Shown piece by piece: positions 16,350-17,825 of a DNA stretch of 17,825 nt (the stretch's first letter is position 1; each line of letters starts with the position of its first letter). Made by a program: the position numbers and the translations under genes. The DNA comes from an uncultured Elusimicrobium sp. Its GTDB lineage: Bacteria; Elusimicrobiota; Elusimicrobia; Elusimicrobiales; Elusimicrobiaceae. The notes beneath the pieces are model-generated. The model was given only the letters and a program-made list of their open reading frames with translations, was not told the DNA's origin and ran no database searches. The stretch is taken from NCBI GenBank assembly GCA_902787065.1, contig CADAFA010000034.1:1-17825 (forward strand), given 5' to 3'.

Positions 16350-16520
16350 CCCTCACCCGCTTGTGCGGGCGGAGGGTGTCAAGCAAAAACAAGTTTTTGC
16401 TTGACGGATGGGGGATTATTATTCCTATTTTATTTTTCTTATTTATCCCCCCCCCTCTGCCTCGCAAGAAACGACACTTGCTCGGCATCTCCCGCCCGTG
16501 CGACAAAGCGCACGGGTGGC
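16350..16520. repeat. Cluster of GC-rich palindromic repeats in the proS-pilin intergenic region
   Basis: Four hairpin-forming units lie in tandem and are clearly GC-richer than their surroundings: CCCTC/GAGGG with inner CCCGC/GCGGG (16350-16376); a perfect 13-base inverted repeat (16378-16405); TGCC..GCAAG/CTTGC..GGCA with opposed mismatched bases (16458-16487); and CCCGTGCG/CGCACGGG (16495-16516). A run of nine C bases lies at 16447-16455. Short frames through it have no coding character. It resembles a dispersed REP/BIME-like or small non-autonomous element, but copy number cannot be seen here. Confidence 0.6.
16378..16405. repeat. Perfect 13-base inverted repeat
   Basis: GTCAAGCAAAAAC and its exact reverse complement are separated by two bases. 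The symmetric arms could form a very stable hairpin on either strand or a protein-binding palindrome. There is no adjacent T tract of the kind expected for an intrinsic terminator. Confidence 0.8.
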
Positions 16521-16569
16521 GACAAATTTGAATTTCAGCCGATTAATAAATGCAAAAGAGAAAGCCAAT

Positions 16570-16604
16570 AAAAAACGGCTGAATTTGCTTGTGAAGATTC
16601 AGCC
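16570..16604 (-). terminator. Intrinsic terminator of the candidate minus-strand RNA
   Basis: Read on the minus strand: GGCTGAAT (16604-16597), a 12-base loop, ATTCAGCC (16584-16577), then G and six T bases. The 8-bp perfect stem followed directly by the T tract is a normal Rho-independent terminator. On the plus strand the same hairpin is followed by A-rich sequence, so the signal is directional. Its 5' arm shares six bases with the long stem of the RNA structure upstream. Confidence 0.62.
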
Positions 16605-16757
16605 AAACAAACAAAACAGCCGTAGTCTGCCATAATTGGCAAACATTCGGCACAAAACAAACGGGTAATTAGTCCGTTCATTTTGTGCCTGCAACGACTG
16701 TCTTTGGTCTGAATCTTCACTATCTTTTAATAGTTGGTCGTATTTCTACGATTCCAA
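16591..16757 (-). ncRNA. Candidate structured RNA (leader or small RNA), family not recognised
   Basis: On the minus strand a 5-bp stem with GAAA loop (TCGTA/TACGA) is extended across a two-base bulge by TTGG/CCAA (16757-16734). Next comes GTGAAGATTCAG (16720-16709), pairing perfectly with CTGAATCTTCAC (16602-16591). The pairing continues inward through CCAAA/TTTGG-type and ACGACTGT/ACAG-CGT-type helices. It encloses two hairpins: GGCACAAAA/TTTTGTGCC plus AACGG/CCGTT (16649-16689) and TGCCA/TGGCA (16628-16641). The GNRA-type loop forms only on this strand, and a terminator follows. I do not recognise a riboswitch, T-box, 6S, SRP or tmRNA consensus. It could also be a small inverted-repeat element. 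Confidence 0.5.
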
Positions 16758-16826
16758 AAACAGATTTCAATTTTTTTAGGGCGTTTAACCCTACATTTTT
16801 AAATTCTCCTAAATTAATATAAAATT

Positions 16827-16855
16827 ATCTTAACAATTTTTTCCTATTTTGTAAA
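16827..16855 (-). promoter_or_regulatory. Possible sigma-70-type promoter overlapping the end of proS
   Basis: On the minus strand TTTACA (16855-16850, five of six matches to TTGACA) is followed after 17 bases by TAAGAT (16832-16827, four of six matches to TATAAT). A transcript would start near 16820 and cover the structured RNA and its terminator, about 250 bases. AT-rich sequence makes chance matches common, so this is tentative. Confidence 0.35.
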
Positions 16856-17825
16856 TAATTCCTTTAACTTTGCATCTAGTTCGGCAAATGTTAAAATCTC
16901 GGCATCTTTTTGACCGCGGATTTTAAATTCCACTTTGCCTTCGGGTAACAACTTGCGCCCGATTACAATGCGGTAAGGTACACCGATTAAATCGGCATCT
17001 TTGAATTTTACGCCGGGGCGCTCGTCGCGGTCATCATACAAAATATCAAGCCCGCGTGCGGTTAATTGCTCATAAATTTCATCTGCTTTTTGTTTGACTT
17101 CCCCCTCAACATCTAGGGCAATAAGTTCAAGGTCAAAAGGCGAAATCGGGCTTGGCCAAATGATGCCAAAATCATCATGGCTTTGTTCAATTGCGGCGGC
17201 AAGCACGCGGCTTACACCGATACCGTAACAACCCATAATAATAGGTTTTGTTTTTTGGTTTTCGTCTAAAAAGTTTGCACCCATTGAGGCGGAATATTTT
17301 GTTCCGAGTTTAAAAATATGCCCGACTTCAATACCGCGCATAAAATTAAACGGTTTACCGCATTTTGGGCAAAGATCCCCTGCGGCGGCAAGTTTGAAAT
17401 CAGCGTAAGCATCAGGCGTAAAATCACGTTCCGGTGTAACATTTATTAAATGTGTATCTGCTTTACATGCACCGCAAACACCGTTAAAAATTGTCTTGAC
17501 ATAATTATCGGCAAGTAATTGCGTGTTTGCAAATTTTTGTTTAAAACCAATCGGCCCCGCAAAACCGACGGGGCTTTGCGTTTGGGCTTCATAAAATTCC
17601 GGTGTTGCCTTTTCCAAAACATTTGCATTTAAATATTTTTTAAGTTTGATTTCATTTAATTCATCAGTACCGCGCATTAAGACGATTACCGGTTTTTCAT
17701 CAGCCTTGTAGACCATCATTTTAATGCACTTTTCGGCAGGTACTTTTAAAAATTTTGCTAAGTCATCCACACTATGCATATTGGGTGTGTTGACTTCTTG
17801 CACGGGTTTTAAATCGGCCTCATTA
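16844..17825 (-). CDS. proS: Prolyl-tRNA synthetase ProS, C-terminal part (cut by window edge)
   Basis: A class II aminoacyl-tRNA synthetase charging tRNA-Pro. The frame is open to the right edge, so the 5' end is missing; the GTG at 17803 is an internal valine codon. The visible part has an editing (INS)-type domain (MHSVDDLAKFL, MMVYKADEKPVIVLMRG), the RGIEVGHIFKLGTKYS segment, class II motif 3 in GCYGIGVSRVLAA, and the anticodon-binding domain (ILYDDRDERPGVKFKDAD, GVPYRIVIGRK). This is the long bacterial-type enzyme. A CGAC and a CPKC cysteine pair lie 46 residues apart in the region joining the editing and catalytic parts and might bind a metal. Confidence 0.95.
   Translation of the reverse strand, partial: NEADLKPVQEVNTPNMHSVDDLAKFLKVPAEKCIKMMVYKADEKPVIVLMRGTDELNEIKLKKYLNANVLEKATPEFYEAQTQSPVGFAGPIGFKQKFANTQLLADNYVKTIFNGVCGACKADTHLINVTPERDFTPDAYADFKLAAAGDLCPKCGKPFNFMRGIEVGHIFKLGTKYSASMGANFLDENQKTKPIIMGCYGIGVSRVLAAAIEQSHDDFGIIWPSPISPFDLELIALDVEGEVKQKADEIYEQLTARGLDILYDDRDERPGVKFKDADLIGVPYRIVIGRKLLPEGKVEFKIRGQKDAEILTFAELDAKLKELFTK

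Larger units (their letters stand above)
16310..16843. other. Gene-free interval between proS and the pilin remnant
   Basis: This 534-base interval holds no believable protein gene. From right to left it contains a possible promoter start region, an AGGAG followed by ATG-TAG (16810-16791), the candidate structured RNA, its terminator, a further copy of the CGGCTGAA segment (16541-16534), the GC-rich palindrome cluster, and an AT-rich stretch leading to the pilin ribosome binding site (16320-16317). Confidence 0.7.

Noticed and set aside
16378..16405. Perfect inverted repeat as an intrinsic terminator
   Set aside because: No T tract follows it on either strand.
16306..16635. Short open frames on both strands through the GC-rich repeat cluster
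   Set aside because: They overlap one another in several frames, consist of palindrome translation and low-complexity residues, and have no ribosome binding site.
16591..16720. Integron attC site as an explanation of the long inverted repeat
   Set aside because: The expected GTTRRRY/RYYYAAC core sites are not at the ends of the arms and there is no integrase or cassette array.
16591..16820. T-box, 6S, SRP or tmRNA identity for the structured region
   Set aside because: The conserved T-box sequence, SRP GGAA-loop region, tmRNA ends and 6S central bubble were not found. A proS T-box would also lie before proS, not after it.

Overview
The window looks like chromosomal DNA from an AT-rich Gram-negative bacterium, most likely a gut Elusimicrobium-type member of the Elusimicrobiota. 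That assignment is inference. It rests on a pilin-like remnant whose conserved start (IALPQYQ) and cysteine-rich C-terminus resemble the pilin-like proteins common in that group, on the low GC, and on a wall-synthesis cluster without sporulation genes. No rRNA, tRNA or CRISPR array is visible.

Layout. Positions 1-11455 hold one long minus-strand run, read from right to left: mnmE, mnmG, rsmG, a membrane-anchored gluzincin-type protease, rsmH, ftsL, ftsI, murF, mraY, ftsW and the start of murG. From rsmG onward the genes overlap, abut or lie a few bases apart, so they are probably one operon. It joins the mnmE-mnmG-rsmG block, often found near oriC, to the division and cell wall (dcw) cluster. 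murE and murD are missing from their usual places and no mraZ precedes rsmH. Upstream on the same strand are a secreted metzincin-like protease (11513-12856) and a TPR-SpoIID protein (12938-15004). lipA (15037-15897) is divergent from the SpoIID gene and convergent with a pilin pseudogene (15894-16309). The 3' two-thirds of proS closes the window (16844 to the edge).

Points of interest. (1) mnmG is broken into two frames by a -1 shift exactly at a canonical slippery heptamer (T TTA AAA), next to a 23-base imperfect tandem repeat and a ~110-base patch with a quite different codon bias. This suggests recombination or an assembly mis-join, with programmed frameshifting less likely. (2) Between proS and the pilin remnant lies about 530 bp without a gene. 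Its right part can be read on the minus strand as a structured RNA, with a 12-bp closing stem, branched hairpins, a GAAA-loop hairpin and a possible promoter. It ends in an intrinsic terminator whose 5' arm overlaps the closing stem, so the two are mutually exclusive, as in an attenuator or riboswitch. Its left part is a cluster of GC-rich palindromes. (3) The pilin remnant keeps a good ribosome binding site and the first codons, but has lost the prepilin cleavage site and N-terminal helix and is out of frame.

How the genes fit together: MurF, MraY, MurG, FtsW, FtsI and FtsL build and polymerise septal peptidoglycan. RsmH and RsmG methylate 16S rRNA, and MnmE with MnmG modify the tRNA wobble uridine. 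The SpoIID protein and the two proteases probably act in the envelope.
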